From NCBI RefSeq assembly GCF_028858725.1, contig NC_084759.1, positions 174,699,770 through 174,763,769 on the forward strand: 64,000 bases of DNA, written 5' to 3'. Numbering within the stretch: position 1 is the first letter of the stretch; every line of letters starts with the position of its first letter. The position numbers and the translations under genes are program-made. The stretch comes from Colius striatus. Taxonomy: Eukaryota; Chordata; Aves; Coliiformes; Coliidae. Positions 26,317-38,700 of this stretch are shown here, in pieces. The notes below the pieces were generated by a model. It was given only the letters and a program-made list of their open reading frames with translations, was not told the DNA's origin and searched no databases.

Positions 26317-27524
26317 TTCATCTATGAGGGCATAACCAGCTGGCTAGATGAGGGGAGAGCAGCAGATGTCATCTGCCTTGACTTCAGCAAGGCTTTTGAC
26401 ACTGTCTCCCATAACATCCTCATCAGAAAGCTCAGGCAGTGTGGCTTGGATGAGTGGACAGTGAGGTAGATCGAGAGCTGGTTGAATGACAGAGCCCAGA
26501 GGGTGGTGATTAATGGCACAGAATCGAGTCGGAGGCCTGTGGCCAGTGGAGTTCCCCAGGGATCGATTCTGGGGCCAGTCTTGTTCAACATCTTCATCAA
26601 CGACCTGTATGAGGGGACAGAGTGTACCCTCAGCAGGTTGGCTGATGACACCAAACTGGGAGGACTGGCTGATTCCCCAGAAGGCTGTGATGCCATTCAG
26701 CGGGATCTCAACTGGCCTGAGATTTGGGCACAGAGGAACCTCATGAGGTTCAACAAGGACAAGTGCAGAGTCCTGCTTCTGGGAAGGAACAACCCCATGC
26801 ACCAGTACAGGCTGGGGGTCAAACTGCTGAAGAGCAGCTCTGCAGAGTCCTGATTGATAATAGACTAAATATGAGCCAGCAATGTGCCCTCGTGGCCAAG
26901 AAGGCCAATGGCATCCTGGGATGTATCAAGAAGAGTGTGGTCAGCAGGTCAAGGGAGGTTCTTCTCCCCCTCTACTCTGCCCTGGTGAGGCCTCATCTGG
27001 AGTCCTGTGTCCAGTTCTGAATTCCTCAGTTCAAGAGGGACAGGGAAGTGCTGGAGAGAGCCCAGCACAGGGCCACCAAGATGATCAGGGGACTGGAGCA
27101 TCTTTCATATGAGGAAAGGCTGCGGGAACTGGGGCTGTTTAGTCTGGAGAAGAGGAGATTGAAGCGAGATCTTATTAACATTTATAAATATCTAAAGGGT
27201 GGGTGTCAGGAGGTTGGGACATCTTTTTTTCTATGGTATCCAGCAATAGGACAAGGGGTAATGGGATGAAGCTGGAACACAAAAAATTCCACTTAAATAT
27301 AAGGAAAAACTATTTTACTGTGAGGGTGAGGGAGCAGTGGCACAGGCTGCGCAGGAAGGGTGTGGAGGCTCCTTCCTTGGAGGTCTTCAAGACCCACCTG
27401 GACATGTTCCTTTGCAACCTGATCTAGGTTGACGTGCTTCTGCAGGGGGGTTGGACTAGATGATCTCTAAAGGTCCCTTTCAACCCCTAACATTGTATGA
27501 CTATGATTCTGTGATCCTGTAATC
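26317..27524 (+). mobile_element. CR1 LINE, 5'-truncated copy with RT remnant
   Basis: This 1.2 kb plus-strand copy starts in the reverse transcriptase just before motif A and runs to the 3' tail. It retains LDFSKAFD (near 26380), GVPQGS (near 26550) and ADDTKL (near 26645) and the C-terminal region ending FLCNLI at 27427. Compared with the copy at 8431 I counted about 19 mismatches in about 370 bases by eye. The frame is broken by a TAG near 26468, a deletion of about 16 bases near 26848, a TGA at 27018-27020 and a shift near 27225. The 3' end carries TATGATTCT-like repeats. It is dead, but belongs to the same comparatively young subfamily. Confidence 0.95.
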
Positions 27525-28425
27525 AATGTGGGAAGTATGACAGGTGAATACAGGCTGTCTTTGGAGGCATTCATCAATGTCACACTCATGGCCCATGTGA
27601 GAAGTTACAGCTTAGGAACAGCCAGACAGCATTTGCTGGGGTAGGCAGGAGCTGCCTCTCTGCCACACTCTAAAATAGTCAAGCACAGGCAAATATTCAA
27701 GAAAGACCACAATAGCAGTACATTATGTCCTCAAGGCCACTTTTGAAGAGCAATGCAAATATCTATGCAATTTCTCATTAATATAATTAAAATTTAAGAG
27801 TAAATTGCCACATGATAGTTCATTTCCCAGAAGAGATATAGCCTCTATTTTTTTTTCCCACTTAATTCATTTGTCTACCTGCTTTGCTGCCTGTCTTTAG
27901 CAAGAACAGGTTAATCCTCAATTCCACTGTCTCAATGGGTATTTCTCACTGGCTTTGAGGGAACTTGTAACATATCTGTCTTTAGTAATGGAAAAAAAGG
28001 AAAAGATTCAAATAACAGGTGAAGATATTAATTAATCATAAAGTCAGACTATTTACTAACATAAGTCATTGTACTGCAGATACAAATCATCCCAGAATTA
28101 TTCAGAGATGATCTGAAAAACCCTACTCCATCAGTGCCAATGGGCAGAGGTGCAGAAATTCAGTTCATGTTCATGATCAGAAGCTTGAGACAAAAATAAT
28201 ACAAGCTGCAACATGCAAACAGGCATGTCCCACTGACAGTATTCCATTAGAGTGTTTGTCCCGCATACAGAGCAAAATGACAGTCAGTTATCACTCTGCA
28301 GTATCAAGCCATGAAGTGTCTAAGGTGTGGTTCTTCCTGAATGAACATGAACAAAGCAGTGACCATATATAGTGTCAGGATCCTCCTTGACTACCAAACA
28401 CTGTTCTGTTCCAAAGCACATGTTT

Positions 28426-28439
28426 CCCCCCCCCCCCCC
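28426..28439. repeat. C14 homopolymer
   Basis: Fourteen uninterrupted C residues are followed by G and three more C. It lies about 390 bases upstream of a G21 tract, so the two could pair. Confidence 0.95.
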
Positions 28440-28730
28440 GCCCAAACCTGCATGCTCATTCATCACTGTATTATTCGAGTTTCATGCTGTTATAACTCTG
28501 TTAACACCAGGTCCACAGAAAGTCTGTTTGTCTGCTGATACTGAAGGAAAGCACACATCTTTCCAGTAATGTAAAACCAAGTTTTATTCTGCATTTTCTT
28601 TCAAAACAAGCTGTTCCACTGCATTCAAGTGTGTGACAGCTCTATAAATTAAGGGCCACTTGGCAGCAGAGTTCCAGAAAAGTTAAATAAAATACATCAT
28701 TAAAAGTCAAAACCTGCCTTCACAAAGCAG

Positions 28731-28746
28731 TTTTTTTTTTTTTTTT
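28731..28746. repeat. T16 homopolymer
   Basis: Sixteen T residues follow AAAGCAG. On the minus strand this would be an A-tail, but I recognise no retroposed sequence beside it. Confidence 0.95.
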
Positions 28747-28824
28747 ACCCCTTTCTTGTCCATTATTTAACTCCTGAGTTTTTGATAGACCTGTATTTGT
28801 TGTACACTTCTTCTGCAAACACCA

Positions 28825-28850
28825 GGGGCGGGGGGGGGGGGGGGGGGGGG
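28825..28850. repeat. G21 homopolymer (GGGGC + G21)
   Basis: Four G, one C, then twenty-one G in a row. Long G tracts fold into quadruplexes and are hard to sequence, so the exact length may be an assembly estimate. Confidence 0.95.
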
Positions 28851-30126
28851 CTGTAGAAAGAAAGGAAAAAAAAGGTCCATTTCTTTATTAGACAACTTGT
28901 TTAATCTTTTAGTCCAGAATATTCTCCCACTACACTCAAGAATGCACAGTAATAGACATAAATTTTAAAATCAATAAAAGAAGAGTTGTCTTATGTGCTT
29001 ACATTTAGCCATTTCACTTGAAAGCAACAAACGAATACCTAAAAACAGCTGAATCCAGTAGAATGTAAATAAGAGATCCTTGCCAAATCTTTTCTGGTTA
29101 CCAAATGCTTTACCAAGTTTAAAGATCCCATTGCGATACCTTTGTACTTTATTTATAAGGCTTTGAGTAAGCCACTCCCTTTCCATATTTGAGGTTGTGC
29201 CTTTATTCCCATGATTATTGCAGAACAAATCCAGGTGAAAGGTTGTTCTTGTTTCACATCAACATTCATCTGAATTTTTTCCTCTTTCCTGATGATATCT
29301 TTTTAAAACATCAGCTGAAATCTTAGAAGAATTCAACCGAAATATTTAAGTTTTGATGAAGAGGTGGTTTGTTGTTTGGTTTTTTTTTCTACAGAAGCAA
29401 GGCAACTTTCACAAAGTACATTGACTGTGTTCTCATTCTAAGGAGCTTTTGTGAAGTTTCCACAGGAGGAAAAACTTTTCTTGCTTTTCTCATTTCTCAG
29501 TGGACTGAGAAATCTTTGATTCAGAGTAAGAAGATCATGTGGATATCTTTTTGTTTCATCAATGATAATCTGTGCAGTACTGGATGCACTCCCAAAGTCC
29601 TGCCTGAACATATTCCAGGCTGAGTTGTGCAGGACTTAGGAGGGGTTCTCTGAATGCCATCTCTCCTCTGCACCTTCTCTGGGAAAGCACAAATGTGTTC
29701 CCAGGGCGTTACACAACTCTGCCGCAGGAAAAGCACGAGATACCGAGTGGGAATGGTAATTAGAAAAAATTCGAAACCGAGTGACCTTCCCCCAGCACTA
29801 ACATGCCACATAGTACTAGCTTTGTCCTGACATGTGAGGCACTTCTCTTCTGTATCTAATCCAGGAACCACTTTATATTTCATGAATCTACATGCAATGT
29901 GAGTCAGATATAAACAGAGTTGCCCAACCCTTTAAAAAATTCCATTACACTTACTTTTCCTGCCAATCCAAGTGAAAGTTATGGGCAGAGCAGGTGGCCC
30001 ACAACTCGCTAACTTTTTTCCCTCTGGTATGAGGGGCTGGGATGAAACAGTGGGTGACAGTGTGCATCACTCTCTCTATGCAGACATCACCAGCCACATT
30101 TTCTCATCTCAGTCCTCCTGAGAGGT

Positions 30127-30221
30127 CTTTTCAGGTCTCTGACACACTGCAGTCTCTGGTTGGCAGGGTCCTTTTCAGGTGTCAGTCTCAGTGAGCCTCA
30201 CCAAGAATGTCTCTTTCAGGT
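30127..30221. repeat. Degenerate minisatellite-like repeat, about 43-bp spacing
   Basis: CTTTTCAGGT at 30127, the same at 30171 and CTTTCAGGT at 30213 are spaced about 42-44 bases apart, with weak similarity (GTCTC/GTCAG) beyond the core. It is probably a decayed tandem repeat. The core resembles a 3' splice site, but no exon follows. Confidence 0.4.
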
Positions 30222-31079
30222 GTCATCTTCTGCCTTGTACTCATGGCACAGGGTAGATCAGACAGCTACAGAGCTCAGGACCGTCTCTTGGTAGATTTCA
30301 CTTCTCCAACACATACTTATGTTAGAGCTGTGTGGCTTACAAAACAATAGGAATTCCCTACAATCATCAAGAACACTTTCTTTTTATTTCCCTCCTTTTT
30401 TTCTTTTCTTATTCCAGGCCTCATGATATTTCCTGCCTTCCCCCCAGAGCTTCACTGAAACAGAATGAAGTTATTTGATAGGCATGTCCTCTTTTACTAG
30501 AAAAAAAAGGAGCTGGGGGGAATGTACAGATACAGCCTTGCAAGTATCTTAAAGGCTCATAGACAAGAAGCTGAGAGAAAATAAGAATGTTTTGTTTGCA
30601 AAAACAGAGGAGAAAATGTGTTGTTTTCAAGTCATTGCTACTGAACACATTCAGCATATTCACTTACCCTTTATTACACAGGGAGCTGGCACAAAGGCTA
30701 ACCATGAGTTTCTCCCTAGAACTTGAGAGAAGGCTGGCTGATGTATACTAGAGACATTAATTTTAAATGAAAAAAGTTCAGGAAACAATAAACTAAATTA
30801 AAAAATCCAAAAATTCAGTCAAAAAGAAAATACATTTAGAAAAATAGACCTTAGGGTTAGAAAAATACATCTTCGTCCTCTACCTAGTTCCTTCCTGAAA
30901 TACTTGCTTGCTACTACTGCCCTCCTCCCCCAATATAAAACAAAATAAGAAATCTTTATCTCTAACCTCACTTCAGTGACGCATACCAAAAACATACCCT
31001 TTTACTTCCCTGAACTTCTGAGGAATTTAGAAGTGCAATCCTCAAAGCCCCAAGGGAAGTTTGGCATTTCATAATAGCC

Positions 31080-31440
31080 CAGCAGCCCCACCTGAGGTAT
31101 GAAGAATGCTTTGAAACATGCCCGTGATTAATTAATTAACATATTGGCAGCTAACTAGCTTTTTAACACTCCACCTAATGTTTTAGTTTAGAGCTGCCTG
31201 TGCCTGTCACAGAGACTGTGTGGATTGATGCTATTATCTTGTAAGGAATAATACATTTTACATCTAAGTAAACATAACAATGTAACATAGATACAGCAAC
31301 TGGAATTAAGGATTAATTACTATGATTCGCAGTGCTTAAAGACTAGACAGTTTACAAAGGGAGGAAGCAATTACATTTAAAGTCAGGGTTCTTTTGCTTC
31401 AGCATTTCTGAGCGGTTGCATCATTCTTACTCTTGACAAC
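31080..31440. promoter_or_regulatory. Candidate enhancer-like patch (TAAT and forkhead motifs)
   Basis: This patch holds the 12-bp palindrome TTAATTAATTAA (31128-31139), a forkhead-type GTAAACA (31268-31274) and a GGATTAATTA (31310-31319, OTX/PITX-like core plus homeodomain core). AT-rich DNA yields such motifs by chance, and there is no conservation evidence available to me, so this is only a suggestion. Confidence 0.2.
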
Positions 31441-32854
31441 AAAGTCAACATCAACACATTAGAACACAGCCCTACAGACAGGAGTCACAGAGCCCTTACA
31501 TCTGCTCTCCCCAGGTGAGGCTGGAGCCCTCCGCACCTGGCTGTGTGCCCTAAATCTGCACCCAGGGTGAAGTCTCTGGGGACATGGATCCCAGGGAGAT
31601 GAGAGATGATGGATAATTAACCCAGCAACCCCATGCTCCATGCCTCAAGCGATCCTGAGATGTAGGCCCTGCACATTCTTTCCTGTCATCTGAGGAACTG
31701 AACTGGGTTATTTAATTTGTAGAAAAAAATGTCTGCTCAAAAAAGGTGAGTTATATTAAACCTTCATTGAAGTGTTAACTAAATTACTTGGTTAACCAGA
31801 GTATTTTTGAATATTTTTTGTTTTTTAGGTAAGCATGAAACTCACACAACTGTAATAACAAAGTACAACCAAAATACTTAAACAAACACAAACTGTCTCT
31901 CCTCTTCCAGGTACTAGAATAAATAACTTGTTTGTTGCACATGAGAGAGTCTTAGGCGAGCACTAAATCAAAGGAAGGAGTTGTACATTTAGCCCTGAGA
32001 GTAAGGAGGTTCTTGGCAACCCATACATCTTGTGGGAGCACGTTTCACTAGGCAGCTGGAATTCAGGGAAAGTTGTCTTCCATGCATGCGGCTTTCCCAT
32101 GTCATTTAACAGCTTTATTACTGTAGGGTATAGAGAGCAGTGGAGTGCTTCATCAAAGACAATGCTGGCACAAATGCTAGTAGGTATCCCAGGTGGGGTT
32201 TGGATTCTTTCCATCAGCTTGGAAGGGTGGGGTCAGTCTGCAGGTGGTGACTCTGACTGCTACCAGGGTCTGCCACCCTTATCTTCCTGAGGAGGAGTGC
32301 GTGCAGAGTTGAGAGCAGTTGACTCTTCTTGCTTCTCTAACTTGTAAATTGGTCTTTGCTTTGGTTTGACTACAGGCAGCAAAGTTCCTGAAAGATCAGG
32401 AAGCACTACAGAGGTATACCAAATTTTGAGCTGGTTTCTGAAAGTCCCACAGATCTTTGGAAATCTCATTTCTATCTAGTTTCCTATAAAACATAAAAAT
32501 AGTAGTAAGCAACACAGGACTTCTCTTTGGAAATGGTGTGAAGTCCAGATCTTGCAACTGCATTGATCAAAGGAGATGATCAATGATGAGTGAGATGCAA
32601 GATAAACATCAAAACTGGACAATGTTCTCAAATAAAATGATGAGATAAAAAATTCTAACAGAAAACAAGAGGGATTCCATTTAGAAAAAAAATATATATA
32701 GGAAATAATAACTCTAAACCCTTTGAGAAAGAGAAGCCTTACTAGTAAAGACTGAGTTGATACTGAATGTCAAAATGTTTAAAAGCCTAAAAATTTGTAA
32801 TTCAGAACAGTTGTTACAGAACTAGGATATGCTGATACTGTATGTTTCTATATA

Positions 32855-32985
32855 CAGCTCTGGGTACCTCAATAGTGATATGACAGACACAAATTGGAAA
32901 GAATTCAACTAAGAGCAACAGTGGAGATAAAAGAGCTACAGAGACTAATGTATGTTGAGAGAGTAAAGAGATTAACACGTAGCCC
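32855..32985 (+). mobile_element. Ancient CR1 LINE remnant
   Basis: Translated on the plus strand, the stretch resembles the conserved C-terminal ORF2 region of CR1: QLWVPQ, then LERIQLRAT and YVERVKRL-like residues, aligning with the QFWAPQ...LERAQHRAT...YEERLREL region seen at 10780-10890. Several substitutions and small gaps interrupt it. Similarity fades after about 32985 and I see no 3' tail. Confidence 0.7.
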
Positions 32986-35267
32986 AAGGGTAAACAAAAA
33001 AGAAATTATACTTCTTACACAGTATTAGAAAAGTGTGAACAACAAGAAATTAAACTGTTTAGATTGCTACACTACAAAGTAACAATAGTGGAAGTGAGAA
33101 AAGTAACTTATCCTAACCATTGTATTTATCTTTGGAGGCAGAAATTACAAATCAGATTTGTATCAAATTTCTTGTCTCTATGTTTGTTTTCTACTTTTTA
33201 ACACACTAGTGTAATTCTTTTGTCTAACATCACAATAATATACTGAATTCCTTCCCTAAATGGTTTTGGTCTCTTTCTCTAAATATACATTAAGGTAGTC
33301 CAGAAACTAGATTGGAATTTTTTTACTGCTGATTGAGTATCTGTCATTTCCACTTTATCCCACATCTCCAAACTGTGTATTCTAGCATTACAACTATGGC
33401 CAATGTCATGTCCTCAGGCATGTCCTACAGAGATGAGTCTTGATCCAGTATTTCAATGTGAACCATGTGAACAACCCTCTGCGATTTCAGGTAGCCAAGT
33501 TTTTCTCATGATCACATACCTGTTGCTAGGCTTGTTGGTACATTTGTAACCAGAGCTGCATTGCCTTGACAGTATCGTAATTCACAGGCTACTTAAAAAT
33601 ATCTGATGACATCTGTTGTTCACGGGAAGAAAGTCTTTGAAGGGCATTTCCACCCATCAAATTTCATTATGCATCACCAAAATACATCTTTCTGAGTATC
33701 TGGTGATTTCATATCCCGCATCTTTGTAAAGTGAAAACTTCACTCTTTCCCAAGGGGATGATGGTTGAGAAAAAGCTATCAGGTATGAATTCCAGAACTT
33801 GCTTTTTTTCTCCTCCTTTAAAATTTTCACAGCCAATAGTACAGCCTGAGTCAACAAGACTCAACTGACTCAAATATTCTAGTAGGATTATATCTTTACT
33901 AGATAATCTTCACAACTTTTATTCTCACTACATGGTGCAAAAACACTGCATTTTCAAAAAGAATCACCTACATAAAATGTTATATTTATCGTTTAGGATT
34001 CTCAGTTCTGAAAATGTTAGAGGAAAATCCTGAAGAAAAATAATTACCATAGTTATGTGAAATCTACAATATTCAAACCATGCTAATCACAAGCTGTATG
34101 TACTGATTATATATTTGTAGAGAAAGCCAGTCATAAAGGACCATTGAAATACAAACTAACACTGTGTGCTACCAATTTCCTTCTTGGAAAAATTACTTCC
34201 TTATCTAAAGACAAACTTTTATTTTTGTCAAATATTTGGATAAAAAAGGCAGTGAGAAATTTCAGGCTCAATTACTGTTCTTCCACATAGCTTCCCCTGA
34301 CAAAAAGTAATCTAATACTATTACACTACCTGATAGTTATAGTTTAAATCCTGCATGTTTGGCTTTATGATCAAATTTTGTAGTTCTTAGTTGAGAAAAA
34401 TTTCTTTTGAAACCAAGAGGGATGTTGACAAGTCAAAACTCCAAACTGCAGTCCTGCACAATTATAAGCTACACAGTTTTTTGTTTGTATATGAAAACAG
34501 TAGTATAAATTAGTCCCAAATATAAATTAAGAGCACTGATTTAGAAAGTAAGTTTGTCCCAAAGGAGTTGAAGCCTTGAGAACTTGCTTATTATTTTTAA
34601 ACTCTCAGACTGTTCTATGAGTTCAGCTGTGGGTGACAACACAGAGAAGCTAGTGCATTTCCTCAGTTGTTTGGTGTCTGTAAGTGATGTAAGTTGGTGG
34701 TCTGTGCTGGACAGCTGGCCAAAACCAGAAGTTGCAACTGTAGCTGGCAGCACTTTATGCACTTGTTCAGGATGGGGGAGGCCATCAACAAAGTGACTCT
34801 GTTCTCCCCTGGGGCCTAGGCACACACTAATGACCCTGTGACTGCCTCTGCATAGGTTCAGCTTCCCCCATGGCAAAAACTTCAAGGATGCAAGCCTGAA
34901 TTCACTGGAGGTTATGGCAAGGCTTGTATTGTTTTCACACCTTATGACTATGTCATGCCCTGGCTTCAAACACTAGAGTTATCAACTCAGTGTTTTCCAT
35001 TGCACCATCAGCAGTTAAAAAGGGAAACAGGAGACTAAAAAATGAAGTGCCAGGTGGAACAAAACAGCCAGGGTATGATCCCTTGTGCACACATTCTTCT
35101 CAGCATCCTATTCCTCTGGCACTGAGGGACATCTGCCATTTTGCAGCTGAGAATATTTTGTCAGTATGAAAAGCTAGATTTTTATGTAGCCATCTCTGAT
35201 AGGACTGACCTGTCATGTTGTCCATGTCTTACCAGCAGAGGTATTTATATTATATCACATTATATTA
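32986..35267. other. AT-rich stretch without recognised features
   Basis: No exon or repeat family is recognised. A 142-codon minus-strand frame (34541-34969) in a slightly GC-richer part is open but resembles nothing I know and is probably chance. Confidence 0.55.
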
Positions 35268-35743
35268 CACGTCCAGAGACGGGCAACAAAGTTGGTGAAG
35301 GGTCTGGAAAACAAGTCTTCTGAGGAATGGCTGAGGGAGCTGAGGTTTTTCAGTCTACAAAACAGAAGGATAAGGGATGTATATCAGAAGTGAGATGACC
35401 CTTCACTCTCTAGAACTACCTGAAAGGAGGTTGTAGTGAGGTGGGGGTCAGTCTATTCTCTTGAGTAACAAGTGATAGGACAAGAGGAAATGAGCTCAAG
35501 TTGTGCCAGAGGAGGTTTAGACTGGATATTAGGAAGAACTTCTTCACTGAGAGGGTTGTTAAACACTGGAACAGGCTGTCCAAGGAGGTGGTGGAGTCAC
35601 TAATCCTGGAGATATTTAAAAGCCTTGTAGCTGAGGTGCTGAGGGACATGGTTTAGTGATAGGCTTGACAGTGTTAGGATAATGGTTGGACATGGTGATC
35701 TTAAAGGTCTTTTCCAACCAAAATGATTCTATGATTCCATGAT
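35268..35743 (+). mobile_element. CR1 LINE, 3' fragment of an older subfamily
   Basis: About 475 bases of CR1 3' end on the plus strand. It starts in ORF2 (GGCAACAAAGTTGGTGAAGG), passes through AACTACCTGAAAGGAGG, AACAAGTGATAGGACAAGAG and TTTAGACTGGATATTAGGAA, and ends in TTAAAGGTCTTTTCCAACC and two ATGATTC repeats. The sequence pattern is that of the widespread avian CR1 type also seen at 11571 and differs from the younger copies. Stops and indels destroy the frame. Confidence 0.93.
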
Positions 35744-38700
35744 TAGTCACCTACCTGAGGGTATTAATCCCACAGTAAGGATTTACAGCCATGCCATTCC
35801 TCTATGTAAACCAAGGTAGGTAATACATTGCATGAAACTGAATTCTGTTCCACCCAATAATCTAACCTTTGTAAAAGAGAAAGAGCCTATTAGGAATTAA
35901 TGTACTGCACATAGAAATGTCTGCCTGCATTCCTCTTTCACAGGCATGTGTTTGGCGCCTGGGGTATTAACTTTCAGACTTTGTTTCTTTTTACTGCATA
36001 TTCGTCTGCAGTAGTGTTGCCTTCAAATGGGGGGGCAGTAGGAAAACAAGCTGCATTGCCTTTGCCCTTTCCCAGTTCTCTCAGATGAGAAGGTAGTTCA
36101 TTCATAAGATCAGAAGTGATCTTAATAATTACTTATATGAGATGTCATAATCTAATGAGAGTTTATTTTCAGTTTTGGTCAGAACTATAACCCATATTAA
36201 GATTCATTTTATAAATAATGGGATTTCTTTTTTAATGCTCCGGTAGAAATGAAATAAACAGCATTGTAATCAAGTGTCTCTGTAAAACAAGATGAAAACA
36301 ATAAGTGCTTAGACACAAAAATAAAGGCAAATCATTGTTATTTAATAAACATACAATTGCTTCAAAAAAATTACATCCTTGACTGGTTCAGAGCTCTATT
36401 ATACACTATTTTCATTAAGTTTCCTGCATAAATAAAAAACAACTTTCACTTTGCAGACATAAGAATGAGAACTATATTCAGCAGGATGTTACTCAAAAAC
36501 CATACAAAAGATTGTTTTGACCACAATGCAAAAAAAAAAAACAGCCTTACTGATGAGCTATACAATTTATATTCTGAAAACTCTCTGTTCTGTAAAATGG
36601 AATTTCCTAAAATTTCTTCAGAACAAATACATTTCTTACTTCATACACAAACATACCATCACACTCAGTCCAGTTTGGAGTTCTTTTATATTTATATAGT
36701 TGAAATTATGTTTTGATTACATATCTTTCCCTGTATTCCATGTCTTTTTGGTAGTTCTAGGTCTTTATTCTTGTTCTGTAATAATAACCACTCTGATTTC
36801 TATTTTGACACTAGTAGGTTACAATGCTCCAGGTAGACATCTAGAATTATATAATTTGATAAATCCCCCTTCATTATTTGCTGTTTGTAAAGGAGTAGCT
36901 AACAACAAGCATAAGTACCTATGTATAATATATACTATCTTCACGTGTATAATTTACATTATATTAATTCAATATTAAGTGAAAAATAATTTCAACAGCA
37001 GGATGTAAGTGCTTATAAGTAAGTTGGAAATAAGAGTTATGTGAATACACTCCAGAATAGAGTAAATAGCATGAGAATATTTGGGGCTGAAGTCATTTCA
37101 CCACGTCCTAACATGACAGCAATTGGGTGTTCACGTGTGCACAGCTACTCAGTGCAGGAAAGCTGAGATTAAAAGTTTCTGTGCATGAATACATGCGGAT
37201 AATGGTGTTAACTCTAGTCACTCTAAGCAAAATAAAGAGGCAATAGGTCAAAAAAAAAGGAAGTTATTTTAGTTAGCAGTGTTATCTTCACGTATTCACT
37301 AGTACCAGATTTTTCAAGCTCTGAGAGTAGAATTTCTTGTTCTGTATCTATGGTCAAAAAAAAGCTTAGACAGACCCTCATAAACAAGCACTTTCACACA
37401 GTGAAGCAGTTACAGTATTTACCTTTCTGAGATGGATGTTACTGGAAATTATGCATATTTGTAAAAACACTTATTTTCCCCTAAACAAAATACAAACAGT
37501 TTTTATTGTTATCACTTTTTGCTAATTGTTTAAACCTACTTCTGGGTATCTCTGGATTTCTAGCTTAAGATCTTCTGTGAGGAATCCATTCTAGATGGAG
37601 TTTCATGATGATAGCTCAAAAAAAGAAAACCTTTCCTTATAATTTTTCACAGCTTTTTCTGATGCCATAACATATCAGTAGCTATTGATCAACTGGTTGC
37701 TGTGAACCAGAGTGGCACCTGCTATTCTGCTCGTAGAAGTGTATATTAATCTGGATGGTATGAAGTTAATTTATTATTTTCATTTTTAACATCAGTTCTA
37801 CTTATTTCAAGCAGTTTTACAAAATGGGATGTTGTTATTTTACAGGTAATAGTGTATGGATACAAACGATCCTTCCTTCATTTGTTAAGAAAATCTCTTC
37901 CAAACATTCCTATTTACAACTCATTATGTCTGCAAACTGAAATAGACAAACTATTGGTATTCAGAGCAAATTCTCACGCTCTTCCCTTCTTACTTCACCC
38001 CAGTGAGAAATGAGTCCCTTCTTCTTAGTTTTGCCATGAATTTTAGCCCCTATTCCTTTGCATACACAGAAGGGGAAGCTCTCATGGGGGATTATACTCC
38101 TTGTCATGACCATCACCACTCTCACTCCCAATCCCAAGTGGGTGGAGCAGCAACACATCAGTGCAGGAACACAGTATCTTTCCATGCATACTGAAACCTC
38201 CTCAAAGAAATTAGCAACACATTCATGTAAAGGGCTCAATTAGCCAGATTGAGATGAGTCCCCTCTGAAAAGTTTCCTTTGACAGCCACCATATGGGATG
38301 TTAGTGGGCAAGGGGACTGGTACTCGAGTAGAGCTGGTCTCTGTCTTGACTCCCCTGAGGACTTTCCTGGCCAGAAGTCAAAGCAACTTGCTCTGAGACA
38401 GCTCTGGATTGTGAAACCATTAAGTTATTAATCACATTAAACCATCACATTTTCTCTTCTGAAAAAGATGAAGGTGATTTCTTCTCTCCATCCCTTCATT
38501 GCTTTTACCCACAACAGATGAGCAAAGCTCCAAACCAAGAAAACATGAAACATCCTTTCACTAATATCACTTCAGTATGCTATTGTACCCTAATTAGCTC
38601 ATAGTTACATTACAGACACTTGTCCAGAGACTTGTCTTGCCTCACTAGATAGCAATGAGGAGTAATTTCACAACAAACACACAGCTGAATCTTCTGTTAG

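Larger units (their letters stand above)
27525..32854. other. AT-rich stretch with homopolymers and motif-rich patch
   Basis: No coding exon or repeat family is recognised in these 5.3 kb. It contains the C14, T16 and G21 tracts (28426-28850), a degenerate 43-bp repeat (30127-30221) and a patch rich in homeodomain and forkhead motifs (31080-31440), each listed separately. Confidence 0.55.

Noticed and set aside
28731..28746. T16 as the tail of a minus-strand retropseudogene
   Set aside because: No gene-like sequence lies beside it and no target-site duplication was seen.
34541..34969. Minus-strand open frame of 142 codons
   Set aside because: No recognised family and no splice or start context; openness is explained by slightly higher GC.
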